Positions 1 to 7,800 of a stretch of DNA of 64,000 bases are shown one piece after another. The stretch spans positions 248,001 through 312,000 of the forward strand of contig NZ_PVBR01000005.1 in assembly GCF_002980495.1 (NCBI RefSeq). The letters run 5' to 3'. Both the position numbers and the translations under genes were made by a program. Source of the stretch: Phyllobacterium phragmitis (lineage in GTDB: Bacteria; Pseudomonadota; Alphaproteobacteria; Rhizobiales; Rhizobiaceae). Position 1 is the stretch's first letter, and each line of letters opens with the position of its first letter. Below the pieces are notes generated by a model. That model was given only the letters and a program-made list of their open reading frames with translations, had not been told where the DNA came from and made no database searches.

Positions 1-109
1 CCCAGACGCCGGCGAAGATCGGTACGGTCTTGCCATCGATGACGGTCATCTGGCGCGTCAGGAAGCGGGCGAGCGCCTGCGCCATGGTCAGTCTTATCGT
101 CTTCGTCAT
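1..109 (-). CDS. iolD: IolD, N-terminal fragment (runs off left edge)
   Basis: Only the first 36 codons are present. The N-terminus reads MTKTIRLTMAQAL, followed by an IDGKTVPIFAGVW segment, the usual opening of IolD, the thiamine-diphosphate-dependent acylhydrolase that opens the trihydroxycyclohexane-dione ring in myo-inositol breakdown. The start is an ATG at 109 with a strong GGAGG seven bases upstream. It lies 50 bp downstream of iolC on the same strand, so the two are probably cotranscribed. The call rests on a short stretch plus the iol context. Confidence 0.85.
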   Translation of the reverse strand, partial: MTKTIRLTMAQALARFLTRQMTVIDGKTVPIFAGVW

Positions 110-159
110 CTCATTTCCTCCCTGCGCGATCTATTCTGCCGCGTATAATCTATCCGGAT

Positions 160-2085
160 TCAGGCAGCCTTCCGACCTCTGGAGTCAAGCCAGGCGCGGG
201 TCAGCTTTTCGAACCGCGCAGCCATATCGGCGATGGCTTCGTCGTCGGTGATTTGCCCCGCGAGCCATTTTTCCGCCGGGTCGGCGAAGAGCGTGCGGCC
301 GACAGCGAAGCCCTTGACGACGTCGATCCCGGCAGTTGCGGCGAAGGCCGCCTCCAATTCGTCGTGCGGCGCTTCGAGGCCGAGCAGCACGACGCCGCGG
401 CACCAGGGATCGCGCGTGGCGATGATGTTCTGGATACTACGCCACGCCTCGGTTGAGGCCTGCGGTTCGAGCTTCCACCAGTCGGGATTTATGCCGAGAT
501 CGTAGAGCTCGGTCAGGGCGCGGGCGATGGTTCTGCCATCGAGGGCCCCATGCTTGCCGGAGATGATCTCGACCAGAAGCTCGCGGCCGACCTTGCGAGC
601 CGCATCGTAGAGCGTGCGCAGCTTTTCGGATTGTTCCTTCTTCAATTCCTCGGGGTCGTCGGGGTGATAGAAGCACAGGCATTTGATGGTGTGCGTTACC
701 GGCCATTCCACCAGTTGCGAACCGATATCCTGGCTGAACTCGAAGCGAAGCGGGCGCGAGCCCGGGCGCTCGACAGGACGGCCCAGCCAGTCGAAACCGT
801 GCTTCGCCGCCTCGAAAAATGCGTCGCGGCCGAATTTCTCATCGATCAGCATGCCGTAGCCTGGCCGGCCATCCGCCACCCGCGCGGCAGCCTTCACCGC
901 CAGCACCTTGAAGGCGGAAATGCGCGCGGGATCGGCACCGGCCCGTTTGGCGATATCTTCGAGCTGGATGCGGTGATCGATGGCGAACGCCATCAGCGAC
1001 GGGATATCGCCGCGCCGCGTCGTGGACCAGTGAACGTGGTTGATATCCTCGTCCTTGCGCAACGCATGATGCGGGCTGCCGTGCTTCAGGAAATATTGCA
1101 GTTCCTCGAAGGTCGGGATTTCCGGCGAGCAGAGCAGGCGGGAAACGGCGAAGGCGCCGCAGGCATTGGCCCATGTCGCGGCGGTCTCAAGGCTCTCGCT
1201 GCCGAGCCAGCCGCGCAGGAAGCCGGACATGAAACTGTCGCCGGCGCCCAGAACATTATAGACCTCGATGGGAAAACCCTTGCCGACGATGCCGTCTTCG
1301 AGATCATCGCTGATCGGGCCTTCATAGACGATGCAGCCCATCGGGCCGCGCTTGAGGACGATGGTGGCGGGTGAGAGCGCTCGGATGGTCTTGAGTGCCG
1401 TGAGAAGATGGCTTTCGCCCGACGCGATCAGCACTTCCTCCTCGGTGCCGACGATCAGGTCGCAATCGGCGAGAACGGTCCTGAGCCGGTTGGACACTTC
1501 CGCTGAGGCAACGTAGCGATTGTCGCCCTCGGCATGCCCGGCCAGCCCCCACAGGTTCGGACGGAAATCGACATCGAAGACGATTTTGCCGCCATTGGCC
1601 TTGGCTATCCTGATGGCCTTGCGCTGGGCCGCGTCGGTGTTGGGCCTGGAAAAATGGGTGCCGGTGGCGACGATCGCCTTGGCGGAAGCGATGAATTCCT
1701 CGTCGATGTCGTCGGGATCGAGCGCCATGTCGGCGCAGTTTTCGCGATAGAAAAGCAACGGGAATGATTTGTCGTTCTCGACGGAAAGGATTGCGAGCGC
1801 GGTGAGGCGTGCGGGATCGATGATGATGCCTTTGTCGCAAACACCTTCACGCAGCAATTGCTCGCGCAGGAAATTGCCGAACTGCTCCTTGCCGACGCGG
1901 GTGAGCAGCGCCGATTTCAGCCCGAGCCGGGCTGTGCCGATGGCGATGTTCGCCGGGCATCCGCCGACCGACTTGGCGAAGGACGCCACATCCTCCAGCC
2001 GCGAGCCGATCTGCTGACCGTAAAGATCCACGGAGGCACGCCCGATGGTGATGACATCGAGCTTTTTTTCCGGTGGGCGTGGCAT
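160..2085 (-). CDS. iolC: 5-dehydro-2-deoxygluconokinase fused to DUF2090 domain (IolC)
   Basis: A 641-residue two-domain protein. Residues about 10-325 are a PfkB/ribokinase fold, with the N-terminal GGCPANIA motif (about 41-48) and the C-terminal GAGDSF motif whose Asp (about 283) is the catalytic base. It phosphorylates 5-dehydro-2-deoxy-D-gluconate in inositol catabolism. Residues about 330-640 match DUF2090, an aldolase-like domain often fused to IolC in proteobacteria and thought to act on the phosphorylated product (family knowledge, not proven here). The reading frame stays open upstream to 2139, but the ATG at 2085 has GGGAGA just before it and begins the conserved part. It is divergent from iolG across an IolR-like site and upstream of iolD. 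Confidence 0.93.
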   Translation of the reverse strand: MPRPPEKKLDVITIGRASVDLYGQQIGSRLEDVASFAKSVGGCPANIAIGTARLGLKSALLTRVGKEQFGNFLREQLLREGVCDKGIIIDPARLTALAILSVENDKSFPLLFYRENCADMALDPDDIDEEFIASAKAIVATGTHFSRPNTDAAQRKAIRIAKANGGKIVFDVDFRPNLWGLAGHAEGDNRYVASAEVSNRLRTVLADCDLIVGTEEEVLIASGESHLLTALKTIRALSPATIVLKRGPMGCIVYEGPISDDLEDGIVGKGFPIEVYNVLGAGDSFMSGFLRGWLGSESLETAATWANACGAFAVSRLLCSPEIPTFEELQYFLKHGSPHHALRKDEDINHVHWSTTRRGDIPSLMAFAIDHRIQLEDIAKRAGADPARISAFKVLAVKAAARVADGRPGYGMLIDEKFGRDAFFEAAKHGFDWLGRPVERPGSRPLRFEFSQDIGSQLVEWPVTHTIKCLCFYHPDDPEELKKEQSEKLRTLYDAARKVGRELLVEIISGKHGALDGRTIARALTELYDLGINPDWWKLEPQASTEAWRSIQNIIATRDPWCRGVVLLGLEAPHDELEAAFAATAGIDVVKGFAVGRTLFADPAEKWLAGQITDDEAIADMAARFEKLTRAWLDSRGRKAA

Positions 2086-2192
2086 CTTTTTTCTCCCGCT
2101 TCTGTTCACGTCCGCAAAAGGGATGGACGATCGGCGCAAACGCTATTATGAATTTCGAAAATGAAACATAAATTCTGTTTAATAGTCAATTC

Positions 2193-2206
2193 AGAATGTA
2201 TGTTCC
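2193..2206. promoter_or_regulatory. Probable IolR (RpiR-family) operator in the iolC-iolG divergent region
   Basis: AGAA-TGTATG-TTCC matches the GGAA-N6-TTCC motif described for rhizobial IolR at seven of eight fixed positions. It lies in the 164-bp AT-rich space between the divergent starts of iolC (2085) and iolG (2250), 44 bp ahead of iolG. A perfect version of the motif stands at 4211, next to the regulator gene. Confidence 0.55.
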
Positions 2207-2249
2207 GTTTCGGGGTCGAGGTGTTTTTCAGCGTTTTCTGGAGGAGATT

Positions 2250-3239
2250 ATGGTTCGTTTCGGGTTGTTGGGGGCTGGCCGCATCGGCCAGATCCATGGG
2301 AGAAACATTGCCGCGTCGAAACGTGCGGTACTAGCGGCGATTGCCGATCCGATGCCGGGCGCGGCCGAATCGCTGGCCGAGGCGACGGGCGCATCGGTGC
2401 GCACGCTGGACGACATATTGGCGGCCGGGGATATCGACGCGGTGCTGATCGCCACACCGACCGATACGCACGCGGATTTCATCGACCGGGCGGTGAAATC
2501 GGGCAAGGCGGTGTTGTGCGAAAAGCCAGTGGATCTTTCTTCAGCGCGTATCGAGGAAACGCTGAAGGCTGTCGAAAAGGCAGGCGTGCCGCTGATGATC
2601 GGCTTCAACCGCCGGTTCGATCCGAATTTCGCGGCGTTGCAGGCGCGTGTGGCCGCGGGTGCGGTCGGGACGGTCGAACTCGTCACCATCCTGTCGCGCG
2701 ACCCGGCGCCGCCGCCGGTCTCCTATATCAAGCATTCGGGCGGCCTTTTCCGCGACATGATGATCCATGATTTCGATATGGCGCGCTTCCTTCTCGGCGA
2801 GGAGGTGGTGGAAGTCCATGCGGTCGGGTCATCGCTGGTCGATCCAGCGATTGGCGAGGCGGGCGATGTCGATACCGCTGCCGTGCTGCTCAAGACCGCT
2901 TCGGGCAAGATCTGCCAGATATCCAATTCACGCCGCGCCACCTATGGCTATGACCAGCGGGTCGAAGTGCATGGGTCCGAGGGCATGATTTCGGCGGGCA
3001 ATGTGCACGAAACGACGGTGCGGCTTGCCGCCAAGAGGGGCATCACCGCCGATCCAGTGCAGAACTTTTTCCTCGAGCGCTATGCGGAAGCCTATGCCCG
3101 GGAGGTCGAAGCGTTCATCGACGCGATCGCCGAGGGCAGACAGCCGCGCCCGAATGGCCGGGACGGTCTGGAGGCGCAGCGGCTTGCTGATGCGGCAACG
3201 ACAGCGCATCAGACGGGCAGACCGGTGAAACTCGGCTGA
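2250..3239 (+). CDS. iolG: Inositol 2-dehydrogenase (IolG / Idh)
   Basis: A 329-residue Gfo/Idh/MocA oxidoreductase. It starts with a Rossmann NAD-binding loop (LLGAGRIGQIHG, residues 6-17), has the catalytic-lysine motif CEKPVD (about 90-95) and the MIHDFDM substrate-site segment (about 171-177). This is the normal length and motif set for myo-inositol 2-dehydrogenase, which oxidises inositol to scyllo-inosose. The frame is open from 2196, but the ATG at 2250 has GGAGGAGATT directly upstream and begins the conserved fold. It ends 8 bp from the convergent iolR. Its position opposite iolC-iolD supports the role. Confidence 0.9.
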   Translation: MVRFGLLGAGRIGQIHGRNIAASKRAVLAAIADPMPGAAESLAEATGASVRTLDDILAAGDIDAVLIATPTDTHADFIDRAVKSGKAVLCEKPVDLSSARIEETLKAVEKAGVPLMIGFNRRFDPNFAALQARVAAGAVGTVELVTILSRDPAPPPVSYIKHSGGLFRDMMIHDFDMARFLLGEEVVEVHAVGSSLVDPAIGEAGDVDTAAVLLKTASGKICQISNSRRATYGYDQRVEVHGSEGMISAGNVHETTVRLAAKRGITADPVQNFFLERYAEAYAREVEAFIDAIAEGRQPRPNGRDGLEAQRLADAATTAHQTGRPVKLG

Positions 3240-3247
3240 TATCCTGA

Positions 3248-4099
3248 TTATTTCTTTGTCCGTGTACGTTCTTCGCCGACGGCAATGGCGAGCGCCAGGG
3301 CAAATGCGATGCTGGCCGAAAGCGAGCGGAAGCCGGCGAAGTCGGCTTCGGCGATTTCGAACCAGTGCTGCGAGAGCGGCACGAGGGGGCTGAACGCGCT
3401 GTCGGTGATCGAGACCACCGGAACGCCGGCCTGCGACAGCACGCGCGCATGTTCCATGCTGGGCGCCGCATAGGGTGAGAAGGATATGGCGATCGCCGCA
3501 TCGCGCGGAGTGGCGAAGGCCATCTGCTCGCTTTCGATGCCGAAGGGCGAGGAAACGAGCTGGTTTTTCACCTTCAGCTTGCCGAGCGTATAGGCGAGAT
3601 AGGACGCGATGGGGAATGAGCGGCGCTGCGCTACGAGGAAGATGGTCTCGGCTGCCGCAAGCGTCTTGACCGCCTTTTCAAAGGGCTGGCTGCCGATGGC
3701 GGAAGAAACGCTCTCGACGGAATATTGCGCGGCGGCGATGACGCCGCCGAGGATCGCGGCGCTGGAATCGCGATTGGCGTCGTTGCGCAGGGCTTCCAGT
3801 CTTTCGTCATAGGTCGAGGGGCGCTCGCGCAGGCGCTCGCGAAACACCGCCTGAAGATCGGAAAAGCCGGCATAGCCGATGCTCTGGGCGAAGCGCACCA
3901 ACGTGGAAGGCTGCACATGGGCGCGCGCGGCGATACTCGCCGCCGTGCCGAACGCCATTTCGTCAGGATTGTCGAGAGCGAAGGCCGCGACCTGCGAAAG
4001 GCGTTTCGGAAAGAGATCGCGCCGTTCCAGAATGCGTTCGCGCAGGCTATGGAAATTCCTTGGCGCGTCGCCCGTGTTGACGCCGTTGTTCATGTTCAT
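3248..4099 (-). CDS. iolR: RpiR-family transcriptional regulator, probable IolR
   Basis: A 283-residue regulator with an N-terminal RpiR-type helix-turn-helix (about 20-95; core PSTLVRFAQSIGYAGFSDLQ) and a C-terminal SIS sugar-phosphate-binding domain (about 125-260). RpiR proteins of this kind repress inositol genes in rhizobia and respond to a pathway intermediate. It sits between iolG and a second dehydrogenase, and GGAA-N6-TTCC sites lie in both divergent control regions, including its own. The ATG at 4099 has GGAGAGACAGG upstream; a second ATG two codons in is possible. Confidence 0.85.
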   Translation of the reverse strand: MNMNNGVNTGDAPRNFHSLRERILERRDLFPKRLSQVAAFALDNPDEMAFGTAASIAARAHVQPSTLVRFAQSIGYAGFSDLQAVFRERLRERPSTYDERLEALRNDANRDSSAAILGGVIAAAQYSVESVSSAIGSQPFEKAVKTLAAAETIFLVAQRRSFPIASYLAYTLGKLKVKNQLVSSPFGIESEQMAFATPRDAAIAISFSPYAAPSMEHARVLSQAGVPVVSITDSAFSPLVPLSQHWFEIAEADFAGFRSLSASIAFALALAIAVGEERTRTKK

Positions 4100-4210
4100 C
4101 CTGTCTCTCCGCCTCCCTCGGCAGTTCTTGCATTTTGGCCCTTACGCTGCCAGCCGCTACCTCGAAAATCCCCGGCTCATACGCAGTGCTTGACGGACTA
4201 TGGCGGAGAT

Positions 4211-4224
4211 GGAATAAAAATTCC
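4211..4224. promoter_or_regulatory. IolR operator, perfect GGAA-N6-TTCC
   Basis: GGAATAAAAATTCC is an exact match to the rhizobial IolR recognition pattern. It lies between iolR (starts 4099, minus) and the dehydrogenase gene (starts 4280, plus), so it can serve autoregulation and control of the dehydrogenase. Two further inverted motifs of the form CCAAT...ATTGG follow at 4223-4236 and 4243-4260; their role is unknown. Confidence 0.7.
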
Positions 4225-4279
4225 AATTATTATTGGTATGGGCCAATCGTTCCGAATTGGCCCATTGGGAGGGAATGGC

Positions 4280-5398
4280 ATGAAGAAGATCGGCGTCGGT
4301 CTGATCGGCACGGGTTATATGGGCAAATGCCATGCCCTTGCCTGGAATGCGGTCAAGCCGGTCTTTGGTGACACACCCGATATCGCTCTGGTGCATCTGG
4401 GCGAGGCGAACGAGGAACTGGCGCGCGACAAGGCGGCGGAGTTCGGCTTCGCCAGATCGTCAGGTGATTGGCGTAGGGTTGTCGAGGATCCGGAGGTCGA
4501 TGTCGTCTCGGTGACGACGCCGAACAAATTCCATGCCGAAATGGCCGTTGCAGCGTTTCGGGCAGGCAAACATCTGTGGTGCGAGAAGCCAATGGCGCCC
4601 GATCTCGGGGATGCGGAGGCGATGCTGGAGGCGGCAAGGCAATCCGGCAAGGTGGCCGTGCTTGGCTACAACTATATCCAGAACCCTGCCATCCGCCATA
4701 TCGGCCGGTTGCTGCGCGAGAACGCCATCGGCAGGGTCAATCATGTCCGCGTCGAGATGGACGAGGATTTCATGGCGGACCCCGACGCGCCGTTCTCCGA
4801 CAAGCACGAGGCCGCTTCGGGCTATGGCGCGCTCGACGATTTCGGCGTCCATCCGCTATCGCTGATCACGACGTTGCTCGGTCCCGTGGCAAGCGTCATA
4901 TGCGATATGATGAAACCGCAGGAGCGGCGGAAGACGGGGGATGGCGGGGAGCGCGAGGTCGAGACCTATGACGTCGCCAATGTATTGATCCGGCTTGAGA
5001 ACGGCGCTTCCGGCACGTTGCAGCTCAACCGCGCCGCGTGGGGGCGCAAGGGGCGTATCGCGCTGCAGATATTCGGATCGCGCGGCTCGATCCTGTTCGA
5101 TCAGGAACGGTTCAACGAATTCCAGCTCTACCTGACCAGCGACCGCGGCACCGAGCAGGGGTTTCGCACTGTTCTGACCGGTCCGCAGCACGAGCCTTAC
5201 GGGCGGTTCATACCGGCGCCGGGGCATGGGCTGGGTTTCAATGATCTCAAGATCATCGAATGCCGGGAATTGATCCGCTGCATTTCGGGCGACAGGGAAG
5301 CGCATATCATCGATTTTGAAACGGGGTTTCGCATCGAACGCACAGTCCATGCCATGGCACGCTCGTTCCGCGACAGGAACTGGATCGATGTTTCCTGA
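4280..5398 (+). CDS. Gfo/Idh/MocA-family oxidoreductase, likely inositol-related
   Basis: A 372-residue NAD(P)-dependent dehydrogenase with a GLIGTGYMG nucleotide loop (8-16), a CEKPMAPD lysine motif (101-108) and a conserved GVHPLS segment. The exact sugar is not readable from sequence; inositol isomers or inosose derivatives are the best guess from the iol neighbours and the IolR box 56 bp upstream. The ATG at 4280 has GGGAGGG ahead of it. The frame is open far upstream over the antisense of iolR, but that extension is not part of the fold. It is more distant from IolG than a recent duplicate would be. Confidence 0.82.
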   Translation: MKKIGVGLIGTGYMGKCHALAWNAVKPVFGDTPDIALVHLGEANEELARDKAAEFGFARSSGDWRRVVEDPEVDVVSVTTPNKFHAEMAVAAFRAGKHLWCEKPMAPDLGDAEAMLEAARQSGKVAVLGYNYIQNPAIRHIGRLLRENAIGRVNHVRVEMDEDFMADPDAPFSDKHEAASGYGALDDFGVHPLSLITTLLGPVASVICDMMKPQERRKTGDGGEREVETYDVANVLIRLENGASGTLQLNRAAWGRKGRIALQIFGSRGSILFDQERFNEFQLYLTSDRGTEQGFRTVLTGPQHEPYGRFIPAPGHGLGFNDLKIIECRELIRCISGDREAHIIDFETGFRIERTVHAMARSFRDRNWIDVS

Positions 5399-5418
5399 AA
5401 GCGGAATCCGTCAATTCT

Positions 5419-5757
5419 TTAATTTTGAGCCCGGATCGTGCCCGTTTGCGGGTGGTTTTCCGCGGTTATCGTAGGGTTTTCGTCCTCGTGTTCCTCACGG
5501 ATGGTGATCTTGAGTTCGTCGTTCGGATCGATTTCCCAATAAATGGCGACATCGCGCTCCATGATTTCCGGATCGACCTCGACGCATTTGCCGAAGACTT
5601 TCGAGCTTTCCGCAGCGAGATTGCGGACAGCCGGTTTCAATGCCGTTTCGCATGTCGCGATCGTTTCATAGGACACGGTCGGCGCCGGCCGTTCCTTGCA
5701 TACGGCCAGATCGTCGGAGCATGTAATCAAGAGCATAATGGCAGCCAACTGTTCCAT
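5419..5757 (-). CDS. Small conserved-looking acidic protein, unknown function
   Basis: A 112-residue protein that I do not recognise. The N-terminus is short and hydrophobic (LAAIMLLITC), and cysteines near 14, 20, 36 and 59 could form two disulphides if it is exported. The C-terminal third is rich in Asp/Glu. The ATG at 5757 has GGAGACAGG upstream. A GGAAC at 5802-5806 (minus strand) with CATT 17 bases further on resembles a weak EcfG promoter, so it might belong to the adjacent stress regulon; this is only a suggestion. Confidence 0.6.
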   Translation of the reverse strand: MEQLAAIMLLITCSDDLAVCKERPAPTVSYETIATCETALKPAVRNLAAESSKVFGKCVEVDPEIMERDVAIYWEIDPNDELKITIREEHEDENPTITAENHPQTGTIRAQN

Positions 5758-6002
5758 GGCCTGTCTCCTTTGACAAAATCAATGGAGAAAATGGCAAAAT
5801 AGTTCCGTTTGCCGCTCTACAACGCGGGGTGTCCCTTAGGATTCATAAAATACGCTATAAAATATTGAATCTTTTACGCAATTCTTCTTTAATCGGTTCC
5901 GATTCAGGAGGCGTTCTGCAGGCTCCCACTCAATATGTACTCACGATTGCGTGTATAAGATGCAGATATCCGAGTAAAAACTCGCGGACCTCTGATTTTT
6001 AC

Positions 6003-6028
6003 GGAACTTTTCGCCTTTGACCGCGTTT
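6003..6028 (+). promoter_or_regulatory. EcfG-type promoter (orphan)
   Basis: GGAAC at 6003-6007, sixteen bases, then CGTTT at 6024-6028. This is an exact match to the alphaproteobacterial general stress sigma-factor consensus. It points right, towards the 3' end of a kinase gene on the other strand, so there is no ordinary gene for it to drive. Confidence 0.75.
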
Positions 6029-6034
6029 AGGACG

Positions 6035-6204
6035 TATCGGTGCCTGGCGGACCCCGCCCCCTCATGATGCCGGGCACCGAGGTCGTAAGTCATTCCCCCA
6101 ATGCTTGCGGCCATCGTACACCGCAAAGGGATGCACAGGTCCTGATATAGACGGTGTGCGAGTTCCAGTGATCGTCATGGGCCAGCCCTGTGGCGATCTT
6201 TTTA
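6035..6204 (+). ncRNA. Candidate EcfG-dependent small RNA
   Basis: Downstream of the promoter at 6003 the predicted transcript starts near 6035. It first folds into a hairpin: GGTGCC (6039-6044) pairs with GGCACC near 6075-6080, with an inner GGCGG/CGCC stem and a C-rich loop. It ends near 6181-6203 with GCCA/TGGC arms, framed by GATC, followed by five T residues. This resembles the layout of stress-induced trans-acting sRNAs with C-rich, anti-Shine-Dalgarno loops. Only a 28-codon open frame starting near 6064 is present. The boundaries are inferred, not measured. Confidence 0.45.
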
Positions 6205-6222
6205 TGCGTCGAAGCGACGTAT

Positions 6223-7230
6223 TCAAAGATCGAACTGGGATCGGGGAACGTCCAGCGAATAGGTCACGCCGTCATGTTCTAATGTGTAGGTGGAGGTGCC
6301 GTTTACCGATATCGGCACGATGCGCTCGAGAACGGCGCTGCCGAAGCGGCCATTGAGATCCGGCTCCTTCAGGGCACCGGGAACCTTCTCGTCCCATTTT
6401 ATCCGCAGCGACATCCTGTCGGTACCGATATTTTCGAGCTTGCCTGATATGGCGACGGTGCCTTCACCGTTCGACAATGCGCCATAGGATGTCGAGTTGA
6501 CGATCAGCTCATGGATCGCAAGACCGATATGGAGGGCGGCGCTGGGGAAGATATAGGGATCATCCCCTGATAGGGTGAAGCGCCGGTCCGAGACGTCTAT
6601 GTATTTCTGCATTTGCGAGCGGACGAGTTCATGTAGCTGAGCGCCGCGCCAGTTGGAATCCGTCACCAGATCCTGTGAATAGGACAGCGACTGCACACGC
6701 CCGCGGAACTTGAAAAGGAAATCATCGACCGTTCCGGTGAAGCGGGCGGTCTGCATGGCTATGCTCTGGATAATGGCGAGGAGGTTTTTGGAGCGGTGGC
6801 TGACCTCGCGCAACAGGGTTTTGAGAACCTGCTCGCGGCGTTTCAGCTCCGTTACATCCACCGCCGTCGTCACCACGCCGATGATCGTCTCGGCATCGTC
6901 GCGGTCGCAATCGATCGAAAGCTCGAACCAGCGGAGCTGGTTGCCGTCCGGCACCGCAATTTCCACGCTTTGCTGCTCGCCCGTCTCCAACACCGACCGT
7001 TTGGCGGCAACGAGCTCGGTCGCCATGGCGTCCTGCATGAATTCGTGGTCATGGACGCCCACATGCCATGCATCCGCCCAAATACCCGGCAGGTTTTCAG
7101 CCCACAGATAGCCCAGATCGCAAGTCTGATACAGCACGCAGACATTGCTGTTGCGTATGGCCCGCAAGAGAGCGCGCAACCTGCTCGCATCTCTCCGGTC
7201 GGGCTCACGGGTGGGTATGGAGCTGGTCAT
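6223..7230 (-). CDS. Cytosolic PAS sensor kinase, HisKA_2 / HWE type
   Basis: A 335-residue protein without membrane segments. A PAS-like domain (about 20-128) ends in the typical VDVTELKRRE linker. It is followed by a HisKA_2 phosphoacceptor region with His145 in REVSHRSKNLL, and a C-terminal HATPase domain with IHELIVNS as the N box. Such kinases commonly control the phosphatase/kinase balance of PhyR in Rhizobiales, and phyR lies one gene away. A cytosolic signal is implied. The ATG at 7230 is used; the upstream region shows only a modest GGAGG some 16 bases away. No EcfG box is visible before it. Confidence 0.85.
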   Translation of the reverse strand: MTSSIPTREPDRRDASRLRALLRAIRNSNVCVLYQTCDLGYLWAENLPGIWADAWHVGVHDHEFMQDAMATELVAAKRSVLETGEQQSVEIAVPDGNQLRWFELSIDCDRDDAETIIGVVTTAVDVTELKRREQVLKTLLREVSHRSKNLLAIIQSIAMQTARFTGTVDDFLFKFRGRVQSLSYSQDLVTDSNWRGAQLHELVRSQMQKYIDVSDRRFTLSGDDPYIFPSAALHIGLAIHELIVNSTSYGALSNGEGTVAISGKLENIGTDRMSLRIKWDEKVPGALKEPDLNGRFGSAVLERIVPISVNGTSTYTLEHDGVTYSLDVPRSQFDL

Positions 7231-7301
7231 ATCTCGAATTGTGGTCGGAGGATAATTGCGACGCCGGGGATCATCCTTAGGAAAACTGCCCGGAATGAAT
7301 C

Positions 7302-7336
7302 AAGGCAGCCCGTGAAACCACGGGCTGCCTTTTCTT
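7302..7336. terminator. Strong stem-loop terminator, T-run on the plus side
   Basis: Arms AAGGCAGCCCGTG (7302-7314) and CACGGGCTGCCTT (7319-7331) pair perfectly around an AAAC loop. On the plus strand the stem runs into TTTTCTTTTCC; on the minus strand only TTGATTC follows. It lies between the kinase start (7230) and the DUF1328 stop (7438). It can terminate the minus-strand DUF1328 message, but the better T-run serves a plus-strand transcript that has no known gene. Confidence 0.8.
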
Positions 7337-7437
7337 TTCCTGCAATGGTTTCGCGTCGCTGGCCGTGCGGCCGGAATCTCATGGGAACAGCGGCTTCGAT
7401 CTGTCCTCCATCTTCAGCATCACCCACTTCTGGTTTC

Positions 7438-7602
7438 TCATGCCCGGCGGATAAAGCTCGCCACCAGCGATATGACCAGAAGAGCGAGGAAAACGAAGAA
7501 CAGAATCTGGGCGATACCCGCAGATGCGCCGGCAATTCCGCCAAAACCAAGTGCGCCGGCCACCAGCGCCACGACCAGAAAAACAAGTGCATAGTAAAGC
7601 AT
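7438..7602 (-). CDS. DUF1328 family small membrane protein
   Basis: A 54-residue protein made of two hydrophobic helices with a glycine/alanine-rich turn, starting [20 protein letters not shown] and ending in FIRRA. This is the YtjA-like DUF1328 pattern. The function is unknown; members are often stress-induced. The ATG at 7602 follows GGAGGAG; an ATG nine codons upstream lacks a ribosome site. An exact EcfG promoter lies 30-55 bp upstream, placing it in the general stress regulon. Confidence 0.85.
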   Translation of the reverse strand: MLYYALVFLVVALVAGALGFGGIAGASAGIAQILFFVFLALLVISLVASFIRRA

Positions 7603-7631
7603 TTCCAATCTCCTCCTCGTTCGTCTCAACG

Positions 7632-7657
7632 AAACGCCGAGGGGGAGGATAGGTTCC
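7632..7657 (-). promoter_or_regulatory. EcfG-type promoter of the DUF1328 gene
   Basis: Read on the minus strand: GGAAC (7657-7653), sixteen bases, CGTTT (7636-7632). Exact consensus, about 30 bp ahead of the start codon at 7602. Confidence 0.8.
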
Positions 7658-7718
7658 TTTTATCTCACGTTCTTCTTCTCTCTCAGCGCGCCTCCCCGAA
7701 GCTATCGGATTTCCCCCC

Positions 7719-7790
7719 GGGAAAGAACCAGTTCTCCCCTGGGGGAAGAACCAGTTCTCCCTAGGGGGAAGAACCAGTTCTCCCTAGGGG
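7719..7790. repeat. Three tandem 23-bp palindromic repeats 3' of phyR
   Basis: Two identical 23-bp units occupy 7741-7763 and 7764-7786. A diverged unit precedes them (7718-7740), and the first bases of a fourth follow. Each unit carries the arms GAAC-CA-GTTC extended by GGGA/TCCC, so each can fold into its own hairpin. They lie directly after the phyR stop codon (7801, minus strand) and before the DUF1328 promoter. They may act as serial terminators, RNA stabilisers or protein-binding iterons. Confidence 0.85.
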
Positions 7791-7800
7791 AAGTGATGGT

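Larger units (their letters stand above)
5758..6222. other. 465-bp intergenic region, AT-rich left part
   Basis: No convincing protein gene. The left half (5800-6000) is unusually AT-rich for this window and contains the arms GATTCA / TGAATC around 5839-5870. The right half contains an EcfG-type promoter and a structured, terminator-ended stretch on the plus strand, listed separately as a candidate small RNA. Confidence 0.6.

Noticed and set aside
3725-4279. Long in-frame extension ahead of the dehydrogenase at 4280
   Set aside because: It runs antisense to iolR and across the IolR operator, has no Rossmann homology, and the ATG at 4280 has a good ribosome site.
5876-5900. GGAAC on the minus strand at 5900 as a further EcfG promoter
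   Set aside because: At the right distance the sequence is CGTA rather than CGTT, and it lies about 120 bp from the next minus-strand start.
7719-7790. Tandem palindromes as a CRISPR array
   Set aside because: The units abut without spacers and there are no cas genes.
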